A stretch of DNA of 64,000 bases from Dioszegia crocea. Its lineage: Eukaryota; Basidiomycota; Tremellomycetes; Tremellales; Bulleribasidiaceae. Positions 44,352 to 55,822 of this stretch are shown in pieces (the first letter of the stretch is position 1; each line of letters opens with the position of its first letter). Where the stretch lies: NCBI GenBank assembly GCA_001600615.1, contig BCKK01000004.1:1824309-1888308 (forward strand), in the 5' to 3' direction. A model generated the notes under the pieces. It did no database searches, was not told the DNA's origin, and worked only from the letters and a program-made list of their open reading frames with translations. The position numbers were made by a program, and so were the translations under genes.

Positions 44352-46561
44352 ATGTCCACCTATCAGAATTACCTTCACCCGTACTCACAGGCCCTCAACA
44401 ACCCTCTGGAGCCATATCGGCAAAACACCCAGCCTTATCCGCCACAGATCTGGTCCACAGATCCTTACGACACACAGGGCGCTTCCAGCTCTAACGCATA
44501 TCATGCGCCCTCGCAAATGAGATGGGTTGATGAGCCTCATCACGCGCACCATGACGATACGATCTACCCTTCGGCGCCTATTGCTTCGTCCTCGGCGCCT
44601 GTCAGGGCCCCAATCCCTTCTCCTACCCCGACTCCATCGCCCGCACCCGTCCTCCCCACCGTCGCGATGCCTCCTCCAGTCCCTCGTCCTGCCTCCAGCA
44701 TGAAGAAGGAGAAGCCGGACATAGTCACGCGGAGTAACGTCGAAGTTGACGAGCTCCGCGCAGAGGTTATCCGCCTGCGGCAGACTGTCGGCCGACTCGA
44801 GGCTCTCTTATCAGCAAATGGGATAAGTATACCCAGCGAACAGATAAAAGCGCCCGATACGTCTATCTTCACCACTAGGCTAGGCGTGGCAAACACGGAT
44901 GAGGAGGAGAAGCTCGTCTCGATGTTTGATGGAGGGGATTATGGGTATCAGGCGGATGATCAGGGGCAGGGCTCATCGGGAGGTGCTGGAGGGTCAGGGA
45001 AGGCGTTGCCTAAGAAAGTCAAGGCTGAGGGGAAGGGCAAGAAGAGGAAGAGGGCGGTGGTAGCTGCTGCGGGATCGGACATTGAAGAGATTCCTGCTCC
45101 GAAGCCTAAGAGCGTGACGGCGGCGGATGTACCGAGGAATGCTTTGACGGGCAAGCCGATTGAAAAAATCGTCAGGAGAGTGGGTTTAAGCAAGGAGGTT
45201 CGAGCTCAGGTGAGTCTTGTGTTCTTCATATCGAATACTGGTGGGTTTGGAGGGCTACGAGATGTATGGCTCGGAGCCCAATGAGAGGGCGATCTCAGGC
45301 GTTGGGCTTGTGGCCGGCGGGAATTCGGCGAAGGATAGATCAGGGCATGATGATGAATAGATGTAAGATACTGACATATCTGCAGATTCATCGAGAGCTG
45401 GGTATAGATGAGGGCATGAATCTACCCGTCAGACGAACTGGTCAGACTGATGCGGACGCGACGCTGCCCGACTGGTCTGCGGGTGCGAATAACGAGTGGA
45501 ATTCTGCTGTAAGTCTGTCTGGCCACGTATGATTTGAGACGTAGCACCAGACTAACTTTTTCAGTGGATAGATCGTGTATCCACAGCCACTCTTACTTCC
45601 CTTCTCGCCAATCCCAAGCCCAAAATCGAAGAATCCGAGATCAACATTGAGTCAATAACCGCCGCTGCTCGCACGGCATTCATCAACTACTGCAAACGAT
45701 GGGTGACTGAGAATGATCCCGATGCCAGAGCAAAGAGAGAGGCACACACCAAATCACGAAGAAGATGGGGACGGAAAGATTTAGTAAGTCTTAGCTCTCG
45801 ATATTCACCCCACATGCTGACGAGCAGAAACAAAAACGACGCGTAAAAGCAGCGGCGGATCTACCCTCTCTACTCCTACCCGAAGGCGCACTTCTTATCG
45901 ATTATATGAGTTCCGAGTACTCTTCCCCTGGACCCGACTCGGCCACTTCGGATGACGATGGAGAAGGTGGAGATGTCAAAGCGAGAATTAGGCGGAGTGA
46001 GCGTAGACGAGAAGGGCGGAAGCGGAAGTGGGATGAAGTACGAGCGGAGTACTCTGCAGCAGGTACCGGTGACGGTGCGGGTGGAGAGCCAGAAGTGTTC
46101 AATGGCGCTACGGGACGAGCGTGGAATAAGGGACATGCGCAAGGGATGGGGAAGACAAAGGTGTTGGAGGTCAGGCCACCAAGTTGGAGATCGGCCGAGG
46201 TGAGTTTGGGCTTCCCCTTTCCCATCCATCTACCGTTCCAGATACGTCTTAGCGCAAGCTGATACTCTAGTACAACAACCTCTACGCAATACTCGAAGCC
46301 CACGCTTCAACCCTCACACAAGTCCGAACAGTCATCACCCCTTCTGGCCCTAGTGCGCCCCCACCCTCATTCGCCGGTGGCGAAAGTGGGAATCTCCTAC
46401 AAGACTACAACACCCTAATTCTTGCCAATCCTGAACCGCCAAGAAATGCACATGTGGCGCCTAGCCATGTACGGTTCATCATGCCTGATGCGCTACGTCG
46501 GGCTGGGTCGGGCAAAGCGAAAGTTGCCAAGAGAGGAGGAAGGGCGAAGAAGGAAGAGTGA
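44352..46561 (+). CDS. Pro-rich, coiled-coil basic protein of unknown function
   Basis: The start ATG at 44352 is preceded by GCCGCC, a strong initiation context; the product begins MSTYQNYLHPYSQALN. Residues about 50-120 are Pro/Ser/Ala-rich. VDELRAEVIRLRQTVGRLEALLSANG is a leucine-zipper-like coiled coil. Lys/Arg-rich GKGKKRKRAVVA follows, resembling an NLS. After introns, WIDRVSTATLTSLLAN, AFINYCKRWVTEN, and RSERRREGRKRKWDEVRAEYSAA are helical and basic. The last exon is YNNLYAILEAHASTL ... VAPSHVRFIMPDALRRAG and ends in a basic tail (KRGGRAKKEE). Seven or so exons, about 650 residues. Composition suggests a nuclear, DNA- or chromatin-bound protein, but I recognise no family. Part of its Pro-rich coding sequence is duplicated about 1.2 kb upstream. 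Confidence 0.65.
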
Positions 46562-46695
46562 GGTTGAGGTTACATGAGGAGAAGAGGTTAGATTTTGGGT
46601 CATGGGCGATTAGGTTTCCGATGGTGTCTCTGTATCGCTATACTATTGAAGATGATTCATAATGAATGGGTTTAAATAAGGAGGACATGTTTGGA

Positions 46696-47317
46696 TCACG
46701 AGTGGGCGAGTCCATCTCGATTGCGGGAGTAGAACGATGTGGTGCCGAACAGGTGGGTACGGTGAGCCTGGCCATACGACGCTCTCAAGATGAGAATGCC
46801 TGAGCCCTGACATCAGCATGTGAAGAATCGGTGAAGCGCTTACATGGGACTGGAAACGGGCTTGATAGCGATAAGATAAGGATCGACACCGGTCGGGCCA
46901 GAAGCACGCCACGCCGTAATATACGGCAGTACAGCAGCTCGAATCCTGAACTGACCTGAAAATAGACGGCACGTTGATGTAGTGGCCGGGCGTAGGGGAT
47001 GTCGGGAGGTCGTCTATCTTGAGGTTGATGGCGTCGTGATGATGGACGATAGACAAGCGTGATAGTTGAATGTAAGATAGCAGCTTTTGCATCGTTGTAA
47101 AGGGTAAGATCATTTGTCAAACGTACATGCTTCCAGCCCAAGCTGGACGCTAGTAAACCCAATCTCGTCCGCAATCGCTCAGCTGATAGGTATACCACTC
47201 TTCCCCTTGATCTTCCGTCCTCCCTAGCAAAGTACTCAAGGAGCGACTCTGGACGTCTGGCGCATATTTGACGGGAAGGATAGAGCTAGTCCAGCTCGTC
47301 GAGTGTGCAGTCGACAT
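46696..47317 (-). CDS. Uncertain multi-exon hypothetical gene
   Basis: On the minus strand, segments with coding character can be chained. They are an ATG at about 47317 (MSTAHSTSWTSSILPV), LLSYIQLSRLSIVHHHDAINLKIDDLPTSPTPGHYINVPSIF (about 47080-46960), FRIRAAVLPYITAWRASGPTGVDPYLIAIKPVSSP (about 46940-46840), and GILILRASYGQAHRTHLFGTTSFYSRNRDGLAHS, ending TGA at 46696-46698. Between the first and second segment two frames are possible and I could not decide the splicing. No domain recognised; a compact protein of about 180 residues is likely. Confidence 0.35.
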
Positions 47318-47623
47318 TGAAATCGAGGTGGCGCGGCGATGAAGGGCATTATGATGGTAGGAGATGGATAGAGCAAAATGGGAGTGAAGGTGCGGCGATG
47401 ATGCGCCGGTGACGATATTAGATATAGGTGGGTGAAGTGGAGGGTCTTGGTACAGGCTTTGTGGAGAAGCGAGGGAGATAATGCTGCATCATCAGCTCAA
47501 AAGTCTTGGAGAATTGCAGCGAGGAGAATGGGGAGCAGGCCACTTACTAGTGAACCCTCGGCTACCATCACAACACATGACTTCCATCTCCCCAACAGCC
47601 CCAATTGCGATAATTCTCCCTTA
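47318..47623. other. Intergenic between two minus-strand genes
   Basis: 306 bases with GATGATGGTAGGAGATGG-type purine-rich sequence. Nothing supported. Confidence 0.35.
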
Positions 47624-48385
47624 TCACGCCGCAATTTCCCTAGCAGCCTCTTCCACCCCCTTCAAGACCACTCCAGACCCATTGATCCCACCCCCGGTCT
47701 CCCCACCACCCCTCGCCATAATCTTCGCAATCTCCACCACCTGATCCATCTGCTCCTCCACACCCGTCTGCCCCGCATTACCCAAAACCTCCTTCAGCGT
47801 CTGACCGACGTTCTCTTCTATAGTCGAGGCAATTATGCTCTGGGTGGATGATGATGTAGTGGAGAAGTTGGGCTGGGCGTGAAGTATGTTGGAAGGACGA
47901 GCGGTAAGAGAGAGATGTTGCGAGAGGACCGATTCTGGACGTCAGCTTAGTTCGCTCTGGTGGTTCTGAGGGTATATGCGTACCTCCTGCGCCATCTTTG
48001 AGGGTGGCTTCTACAGCTTGTCGAGAGAGAAGAGTCGTAGCTTGACTGTCAGCAACATTTCAGTACAGGTCAGATAAAGAACGAACATCCAACATCTTTA
48101 GCGGAAACTTCCAAAGCCTGCTTCAATCCCATACCGCCCACTACCCATCATCAGCTCTATTTCGCTTCTTCAAATCCTCTCCAGAGAAGACACTTACATC
48201 CCGAGCTTTCCTTCACGCCAGCTTCAACAGCCTGCCTCACAGCTAGAGGGTTCATTTCCGCCGCTACCCTCCCCGCTCCACTCGCCGACTCGGTCATCGC
48301 CACTCGACCTGCCGAGGCGAGTTCGGACGTCAACAGGGTGGTTTCTTCTCTCACGAGCGAAAGCATCGGGCGGAGAGCTGCCATC
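47624..48385 (-). CDS. Small helical hypothetical protein, four exons
   Basis: The ATG at 48385 starts MAALRPMLSLVREETTLLTSELASAGRVAMTESASGAGRVAAEMNPLAVRQAVEAGVKES. Short exons follow (GLKQALEVSAKDVG, QATTLLSRQAVEATLKDGAGG). The last begins SVLSQHLSLTARPSNI and ends VEEAAREIAA with TGA at 47624-47626. The phrase R-Q-A-V-E-A-x-[VL]-K-[ED] recurs in exons 1 and 3, and QALEVSAK is similar, so the protein is built from a short amphipathic repeat of roughly 20-25 residues. No signal peptide; the N-terminus could be a weak mitochondrial presequence. No family is recognised. Confidence 0.6.
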
Positions 48386-48707
48386 TTGTGTAGCGGGGCG
48401 AAGGGGGCTGACGGTAGTATGTATAAAAGATCGAGATGATATGGGTGATGGAAGATGTTTGGATTCACAGGCTTTACGATAAGGTTTCTGCTCCACCCAA
48501 GGGGGTATGACGTAACGCGTCATCATCTACCTCTCTCCCTTCATCACCTCCATCTTTCCTTGTGCTGGTACGGGATGGTGGAATGAGAGGGGAGGGGACA
48601 CGTGAATGTGGTAGCTCGCTGTGCTACCTAGAGATACATACTGATTTGACTGTACTTTACCAACAACTACAAGCTATCTGACGTATACAAACTTAGACCC
48701 AACCCCG
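48386..48707. other. Intergenic
   Basis: 322 bases. It should hold the promoter of the gene starting at 48385 and the 3' UTR of the transporter fusion. GGGGTATGACGTAACGCGTCATCAT (48500-48525) contains ATGACGTAACGCGTCAT, an inverted TGACG-type motif resembling paired bZIP half-sites. Confidence 0.45.
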
Positions 48708-51556
48708 TCATCTCAAATCCCCTAGATCATCCACTAGCGTCTCCCCACTTTGCTTCTCTCTTCCCTTCTCATGACACACCTCAACCTCTCCATCCTCCAC
48801 CACAATCTCCAAATGCGTCGGCACGCCCTTTGAGTACATGCTCATTGGCGATACCTGGCCCAGCGTGCCCCCCTCTGATCCCAATCTCGCCCCTCCCCTT
48901 CCAACCCGCCCATCACCCGCCAACATCCCTTTACACGCCCTAGGATCCATCCATCTTCTCAATGTCCGATTCACACTCAGCCCCACCGGCCATAACATCG
49001 CCACGGCATACAGCCCCGTCGTTACCCGGACCGAATACCTTGCATCGTCCGTATGGCGCAGATCGACGGCGTAGACTACGGAAGGCCAGGTGGCCCCGCC
49101 TGAGATCGCCATGGTTATTGCCGTTGCAGCGAATTTTGTATGCTTCCCTTGACCCCGGAGGACCATGGCGAATATGAGTGGGAAAATCGCCGATTGGAAA
49201 AATTGGAGTAGGATGAGGAATGTCAGAGCGGATGGTCCGGGGGGAAGGACCATGCCTAGTAGGGAAGAGAGGAAGGCGCCGAATATGTATCCGAATAAGA
49301 CATAGCGGGGTGGGAGGTAGTATGTTAGGGCTGAAGCGATGAATCTGCCTAAAGCGAATAGGCCAGATCCGATTGATGATGAATCGCCCGCATTGAATGA
49401 AGGGTAGGCGCCGCGGGATACCGAGCCCCAGAAGTAGGAAACGGATTCCTGCGCTCCGACATAAGTCGCCATAAGGACAACACCGGAGATGAGGAGGAGT
49501 TTTCGCGCGTCGACACCGTACGCTTTCTCCCCTTTGTCTAGATCGGCATTGTAGAGGCGTTGAGTGGCCATTGCCTCGAGTTCGTCGTCTGATACTTCGG
49601 ATAAGGGTACGTAGAAAAAGACGACGGCGAGCGCGACGACAAAGAGCGCTACTGCGAGGTAACAGTACTGAACGCGGAAGAGGTCATCTTCGCTTATAGC
49701 TTGGAAGAGGGCTCGATTGGCGATAAGTGGGGAAATGACCGATCCGACACCTTGGATACCTTGCGAGAAGCAAAGACGGGATTCGCTAAGGTGTCCGGGA
49801 CCCGCTAGGGCTACGAAGGGGTTTGCGGCGTTTTCCAAGACGGAAAGACCGAGAGCGACGAGGAAGTTGGAGATGAAGAAACCGGGGTAGGATTTAAGGA
49901 CGGATGATGGCCAGTATGACATTGCGCCACATGAGTAGATGGCTAACCCCGCGATGAAGGTTGCTTTGAAGCCCTCACGAGTGAGGGTCCAGTAGCCTAT
50001 GAGGAGAGGACCGAGGAAGTAGCCTATCCAATAGGCGTTGTGGAGTGCGAATGCCTGGGATGGGGAGTAGTTGAGAAGGGATTGGGTTTGGGCATTGAGT
50101 GTGCCCAGTAGGCCATAGGCGAAACCCCATAAGAAGAATAGACTCGATACTGGTATCAGCACCGACGAGAATAGGACATACCGAACATTATCGGCCACCA
50201 AGCCTCCCGGGCCGTGAGCTGAGTCAACGGTGTTCGGCCCTTCATATTGACAAAATCGAAGAAGTTTTGGGTTACTTCTTGGTTTGGATCGGGTTGGGGA
50301 CGTTGAGAGACGGTTAGGCGGCGAACGAGGGATACACTCCTAGTGCGAGAGGAGGGATTTGGGGGATGGAGAGTGGATGGGTCGGGGTCGTCGGACTGTT
50401 GGGAGGTAGTAGTCCTACGACCGACAGATAAGCGGTGTGGTCGATGGGTGGGGGGAGGAGGGGATATTTCGGCGGGAACGCTAGCGAGCATTTGGAAAAA
50501 GTCCATCCCGTCATCATCTTCATCGTCGGCGTTCCCGCCTAGCACTGCACTTCCGCCAACGACAGGACTGGTGGATGCTGAGGGCAAATCAACATCGCCG
50601 ACCTGCAGAGATCCCGCCCGCTCCTCCTTGGTTTCCCTCGACAACTCCGCCGCTGCGGCTGCTGCATGTCTCGATTCCCGCCTCTCTCGTCCTAAGAATC
50701 CGGGCATCACCCGCATGACCAGTGGCTTAAGTACAAGCACGCAGCAGCACATCAAGCCGACCGACACTTCCACCGCGGACCACATGAGGGAGAAGGACGC
50801 GTGGTAGGTGAAGTTGGGAGGTCGGGTTGCGGCAGTGATGGTTGCTGCGCCGGCATTGAACTCTCTCGTCTCTCGGAGGGCGTTTTGGAGATAGAGGATT
50901 CGGACGACATCGACAATGGCGACGAAGCCACCGACGATGAATGTGCAGACTAGGGCGCATTTCTGCTTAAACTCCATTCGGAGTTGAGTGAGGATGGGGA
51001 GTGGGAGGCAGAGGATGGCAAGATCGGTGAGGATGTTGATGGGTGCGGAGGCGAGATACATCGAAACGACATCGATGCATTGACCATCGACGCCGTATTT
51101 GAATGCGGCTGCGATAGGGCTGCACTGAAACAGCCCTAGGAAAGTGAGGACAAACCCGGCAACGTTTACGACGACGGCAGTAGCAATACTGGCGTATCGG
51201 AGGAACCGGTGGGCGGCGGCCATACGGATATAGAGGATGAGGATGGATGTTTTCGTAGCCATCAAGGCTGGATTGTAGAGGACGGTAAAAGCGTAAATCG
51301 CCCGCTTCATCGGATTTTCCCATTCCGGCTTGATGAACTCGTCATACTCCCCCAACCCATTCTTGGCGCCTGCACAGACCACCGCCGATACGCCCGTGGC
51401 GAACACCCAGGCTATAACTGCCAAGGTGTCATCGGATGTGAAGCGCTTGACGACCCATACTTTGGATATAACGCGGAGAGCGACGAAAACGGTGGCGATG
51501 ATGCCGAGGGAAAGGGTGACTACAAAGACGGTCGGAGCGCGAGTATCTGTCTCCAT
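48708..51556 (-). CDS. Fusion: SAT4/fungal rhodopsin-like membrane domain plus FHS-type MFS transporter
   Basis: Exon 1 (51556-50182) encodes a seven-helix SAT4/fungal rhodopsin-like domain. Its hallmarks are NPALMATKTSILILYIRM, FLGLFQCSPIAAAF, QCIDVVSMYLASAPINILTDLAILCLPLPILTQL and VDVVRILYLQNA. A disordered Ser/Pro/Arg-rich linker follows. The frame never stops before NFFDFVNMKGRTPLTQLTAREAWWPIMF. A 32-nt intron (50150-50181, GTATGT...GCTGATACCAG) then joins it to VSSLFFLWGFAYGLLGTLNAQTQ. This is the start of an FHS (fucose/glucose/galactose) transporter: its N-terminal motif AREAWWPIMF-VSSLFFLWGFAYGL spans the junction. Further hallmarks are HNAYWIGYFLGPLLIGYW, VLENAANPFVALAGPGHLSESRL and FSQGIQGVGSVISPL. 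Exon 1 plus exon 2 is 2817 nt, exactly 939 codons. If transcription starts internally at M-K-G-R-T, the transporter could also be made alone. Confidence 0.75.
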
Positions 51557-52296
51557 TCTGGGGTAGTATTATGGCGGGCGTCTAATCATGGTGCTTTGAG
51601 AGGGTATACAGAGTGTAGAGTAGGATATAGAAGGGTGAGAGATGATGGATATTGACAGGCTGCGCAACATGCGGGATCTCCAGCGCTTACGGCATGCCCC
51701 ACAATGTTCCAGGCCGAGCGATCGGGGGCTCCACATCTCCCAGCTTCAGTTCACAACAGCAAGCAGTTTAGAGCTAACTATACACTTCCATCGCACTGTC
51801 AGCATGTCATAGCAGACAGCTAGTGTACTCACTGCTCATGCAAGGATGCTCGTCTAAGGCTTTCACTCGCCCTCATACCCCCAAAATCGAGAACGACGAT
51901 CCGGCGGTGATGGCCGCCCAATGCCACCATATCTATAACTCTTGCCCCTACTTCCTCCATACTACCCACTCTGGTGGTACGGTCTGCTCCTCGACGCACA
52001 CAGTAGCAGGCAGTAAGATGTGATCGCCAACATGCGCATGGCATTGCCACAGCAGCCTTGCGGCAACGTCGACGGCTCCGCGTCTCGGCCGGAAGTCGCC
52101 GAGCCGTGCTATGGCGCGATTTCCGCTCATATCTCGCAACCATCATCCCATCTGAGGTCTGCAGTAATAGCTCCAATGCCGCATCTCATCAGTATGATTG
52201 AAGAGCATCCAGCGATGACGGCCGCTTCAAGCTTCAACAACAGCTTACACATCTCTCACAATTTTACTGTCGACACACCTACCACCCATCCTCACA
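51557..52296. promoter_or_regulatory. Divergent promoter between transporter fusion and monooxygenase 1
   Basis: About 740 bases between divergent starts. No convincing gene; open frames on both strands overlap each other. It could co-regulate the fusion gene and the flavin monooxygenase. Confidence 0.4.
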
Positions 52297-54011
52297 ATGC
52301 AGCTCAAAGATCACATTCTCCTCACGCAAGACTTTGCAGAATCCTCCACCTCCAGTTCACCCGCCCATGACTCTCGACCATCCGTCCGCATTGCAGTGAT
52401 CGGTGTAGGCTCAGCAGGCCTTTCGCAGATTAAGCAATTGGTCGATGCTTTCAACCGGCCTGGAGTGACGCGGCGTCTGGAGCTGGTGGCTTATGAGCCG
52501 AGATCGGGTGTTGGCGGATTATGGTATGGCCCTCCTACTCTCTAAAGCTCATGAGCAGGAATTACGATCCAGACCCTAAACCATTCGCCGCTTCAGTCAT
52601 TGGCGAGACATTACATACCTACCCTGCAAAGGACGATGATCCGACGCCGCTATATGAGGGCCTTGTCGCGACGCTGCCATATGTACGTCCTCATCTTTGG
52701 TTATTGTCAATGCTGACAATCAGCAACTTATGGCATATCGAGATCACCTCTTTCCCGCAGACACAAATCCCATCCCAACCGCTCAACAAATAAGCGACTA
52801 CCTTCATGACTACGCAACCAAATTCGATCTGCGCCAATACATTCATTTCCAGACCCGTGTAGACCGACTGTACAAAGAAGAGTCAGGGCGGTGGATCGTT
52901 GAGTCTCGCGGACCCAGGGGTGAAAAGAGGGAAGAATTCGACTATGTATCAGTGGCCAATGGGCATTACTCTGATCCATGGACGCCTGCCATACCGGGTT
53001 TATCGTACGTTTCTCCTCGCATTCTCAGCTGACGATAGAACTTTCCCTGGACGTCTGATGCACTCTCGGGAATTCAGACGAGCCTCCGATTTCGCCGGAC
53101 GAACCATACTCGTCATTGGCTCCTTTTCTTCCGGATCGGATATAACCCGCCTTATCGGCGGTCTCAACATCAACCCCTCTCATCCCCGGACTAAAGTCTA
53201 TCAATCCTCAACGGGTATCGGCAACTCATCAGCCGTTATAGATCCTGATGAGCCCTGGCGACCTTATATCCACACCGTACCCCTTATCGACCATATCAAC
53301 GGCGGATATATCCACTTCCAAGATACACCATTCTCGCACGATCCGATAGATGGGGTGGACGTGATCATCTTCGCTACGGGCTATTACAACTCTCTACCGT
53401 TCTGCAAGAAGTATGATGAGCCGTGGCGGTCGCAGAGGGTGCTGAAGGAGGAGATCTCAGTCCGGGACGGAGGGGATGAGAGTGAGTTGGGCGGGTTGAG
53501 GGGTTTGCATATGGATGGGATGGACGAGATGTTGCTTTTTCTCAAGGATGATCGGAGCATTGCCTTTCCGGGTTTGCGTGAGTTGATATACCACCCTCCT
53601 CAGTCCCCAGACACGCTTCTCTGTCGTCCATCGAATTTGCGCTAATAATCAGCCTACCAAATCGTCCCCTTCCCCTTCGCCGAAGCCCAATCCCGACTCG
53701 TCTCCCTATTCTGGGCCGGCCTAGTCACCATCCCCCCAAACCACGCCCCNCCACCCAACACCGCCAATGTCTTCACCGGCGCCCCAGCTGGCGGGTTGAC
53801 GGCCGATACCGCAATCCGATATAGCATCAAATCGAGGAAAGAGTTCATTTTCCCCAATCCGTACGAATGGAGTTATACCGAGGATATATTCCGCTTGTTG
53901 AAGGATTTGGATCAGGGAGAAGAGGTGCCCCAGTGCTGGAGAGAGGTGGAGGGGTGGAGGCGGGAAATGAGGGCTGATACGGGGATGAGGAAGCGGTTGT
54001 TGGGGTACTAG
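52297..54011 (+). CDS. Flavin-containing monooxygenase 1
   Basis: Uses NADPH and oxygen to oxygenate soft nucleophiles (N or S) or, in some members, carbon. Start MQLKDHILLTQDFAES, FAD-binding IAVIGVGSAGLSQIKQL (G-x-G-x-x-G), then ELVAYEPRSGVGGLW. HTYPAKDDDPTPLYEGL and QLMAYRDHLFPADTN follow. The FMO signature F-x-G-x-x-x-H-x-x-x-F is FPGRLMHSREF, and the second nucleotide site is ILVIGSFSSGSDI. The C-terminal F-A-T-G-Y motif is IIFATGYYNSLPF. The F in the last position of the signature separates it from Baeyer-Villiger enzymes. About six exons. One ambiguous base (N at 53750) falls in the exon that starts AYQIVPFPFAEAQSRL. It ends MRKRLLGY. It is paralogous to the gene at 56.9 kb throughout. 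Confidence 0.9.
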
Positions 54012-54449
54012 TGGAGTCTTGGCGCGGAGTGCCTCATAGTGATGATACGATCTGGATTTAGGCAGAGTATGGAGTATGGGACAAATTTGTAGATAGCGAT
54101 GAATTCTGCAATTAGCTGAAATCTGAAACGAATTTGACCTACAGCCAAAATCTATAATCCCGCAATTCTCCGGGTCGGTTTTGGACAGCGACCCGACTTT
54201 GAGAAATCGGGTCCGGTTTTGAGACATTCGGACCCGATTTGCGACCCTACAGCTTAGACGTCTTGTAGACTGGAATGCAGTGGGGCAAGCAGCAGGATGT
54301 CCACGGTCCCTGCAGGCTGTAAGATCCGAAGGAGATGCTCGGATCGCCCTTGTGCTCGGACATGGAAGGCGACCTATTCTGACCCAGACGGAGACCCAAG
54401 AGCAACTGATGCTTTTCATCTCCCACGAACCAAACTGATAACGTCCGCC
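54012..54449. other. Intergenic with two hairpins
   Basis: 438 bases between convergent genes. It contains two adjacent inverted repeats (see 54171-54239). No gene supported. Confidence 0.45.
54171..54239. repeat. Two adjacent inverted repeats sharing the word CGGGTC
   Basis: First: CGGGTCG at 54171-54177 pairs with CGACCCG at 54189-54195. Second: AATCGGGTCCG at 54205-54215 pairs with CGGACCCGATT at 54229-54239, a perfect 11-bp stem with a 13-base loop. The two units are related (CGGGTCGGTTTTG and CGGGTCCGGTTTTG). They lie near the ends of two converging genes, where such structures could affect 3' end formation, or they are a small repeat element. Confidence 0.8.
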
Positions 54450-55822
54450 CTATACGTAGTACTCCACTTTCCGTCCCAAAACCTCCTCCACGACCTTCCC
54501 ATTCCTCTGCTTGGAATTCGCATCATCTGGAAGGTCAGCTCCAGGAATCCCCGCACTGCTCTGGGCAGAAACTCACAAAGCTCATTCCCCGTCCTCTTGA
54601 TTCTCTCCCTCAACCACTCATCCTGCGTTGGCGCCTTCCCCCCGGCATCAATCCGATCTTGAAACTCATTCTTGCCCAACCGAGCAACGACGGGTGAGTC
54701 CCAAATAGGTTCCAGAGGGAGATCGCGGCGTACGCGAGCAAAGTGGATAAGGATGTATCGGATTATATTCGCTTGGTCGTTCGGCGGTCGGATGACGCGG
54801 TGGCGCGTGGCTTTGAAGATACCGCCAGTGAGGAACTGGAGTGCGTCCGCTGTGTTGACTACGACTTAACGTGAGCTGAGGTTGAAAATGTGGACTTACC
54901 GGCACCTTGGACATGTTTGACCCAGCGCCATTCGTCGTCCTTCGTCAATATCTGAAGAGCCGAGATGGGTTGGGAATACAAGAGCGAGACGCTATTATCT
55001 GATAGCCATCAGTGAGGGTCCTGGCAAATCGTAAACTGAAAAATGACTCACAGTCCGTATGACCCTTACTCCAAATCCCCTCGGTGGCTTTCTCATCCTC
55101 CGCACTCCTAGGGAAATACCCCATGAATCGCTGACATGCCGCGCCTATCGCCCCCGTCTGGTCATGCAGTCCCCACAAGTAGTCTTCGGGCAACTCAAGT
55201 GCAAGTGAGATGAGCTTGAGGATACGGTAGACGACGTGATAGTATGTGTGCTCAGCGAATGCCCGGATTTCAGGCAAGTAGGGCAGGAGTTGGGGCGGGT
55301 GCTGGCCTTCTGGAGATTCGAAAGATGATGACTCGAGATTGTAATGCTGGACCATCAGCGAATAACCAGACATTGACTTACTTCAAGATTATCAGGCACC
55401 CCGCCTTCTTTCTGCCATATCCCCCGCAACTTGTAACCCTTATAAGAACCCTGATCCAACTTGGCGGCAAAAGGAGCCTTGTCGCCAGCTGGAATCCCCG
55501 AAATGGCATATTGGGCAATGGCGAGGTTTCGACGGAGTGTCTCGTCAGACACACCAGTGCCAGTGACGAAGAGGAATCCGTCCACTGACAGGGCCTTTTT
55601 GGCGCTTTCGACAAGCCTGGACCGGACGGCGGGGTCGGAGCTGTCCAATTGGGTCAGGTCGATACTCTCGAGTTCAGCCCATGGCACTGGGTCATTAGCA
55701 CACTCTGAGATGGAGTGAGTCGGGCAGAACTTACAGTCTTCAGTAGTCTCTGCCGGTGCAGTCCAAGCGGGAAGCTTGACCGTCTGGTGTGGCGTGGTGT
55801 CGGTAAGGGCGATGGGGCTCAT
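54450..55822 (-). CDS. 2-oxoglutarate/Fe(II)-dependent oxygenase, isopenicillin-N-synthase-like
   Basis: Non-haem iron oxygenase of the DIOX/IPNS-like class, usually hydroxylating or desaturating a small molecule. The ATG at 55822 (MSPIALTDTTPHQTVKLPAW) begins the best reading. VPWAELESIDLTQLD and SAKKALSVDGFLFVTGTGV are the usual N-terminal region. Iron ligands are H-x-D in WSKGHTDSVSLLYSQ and the distal His in GGIFKATRHRVIRPP, followed by the 2OG-anchoring Arg in the same segment. WRWVKHVQGA and LVVNTADALQFLTGG lie between. After a short last intron (GAGCTTT|GTGAGT) the protein ends DANSKQRNGKVVEEVLGRKVEYYV. About seven exons, about 360 residues. It lies between two paralogous monooxygenases, so the three may act on one substrate; this is inference. 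Confidence 0.87.

Noticed and set aside
54171..54239. Telomere or rDNA-type repeat
   Set aside because: Only two units, inverted, with no tandem array of telomere-like words.
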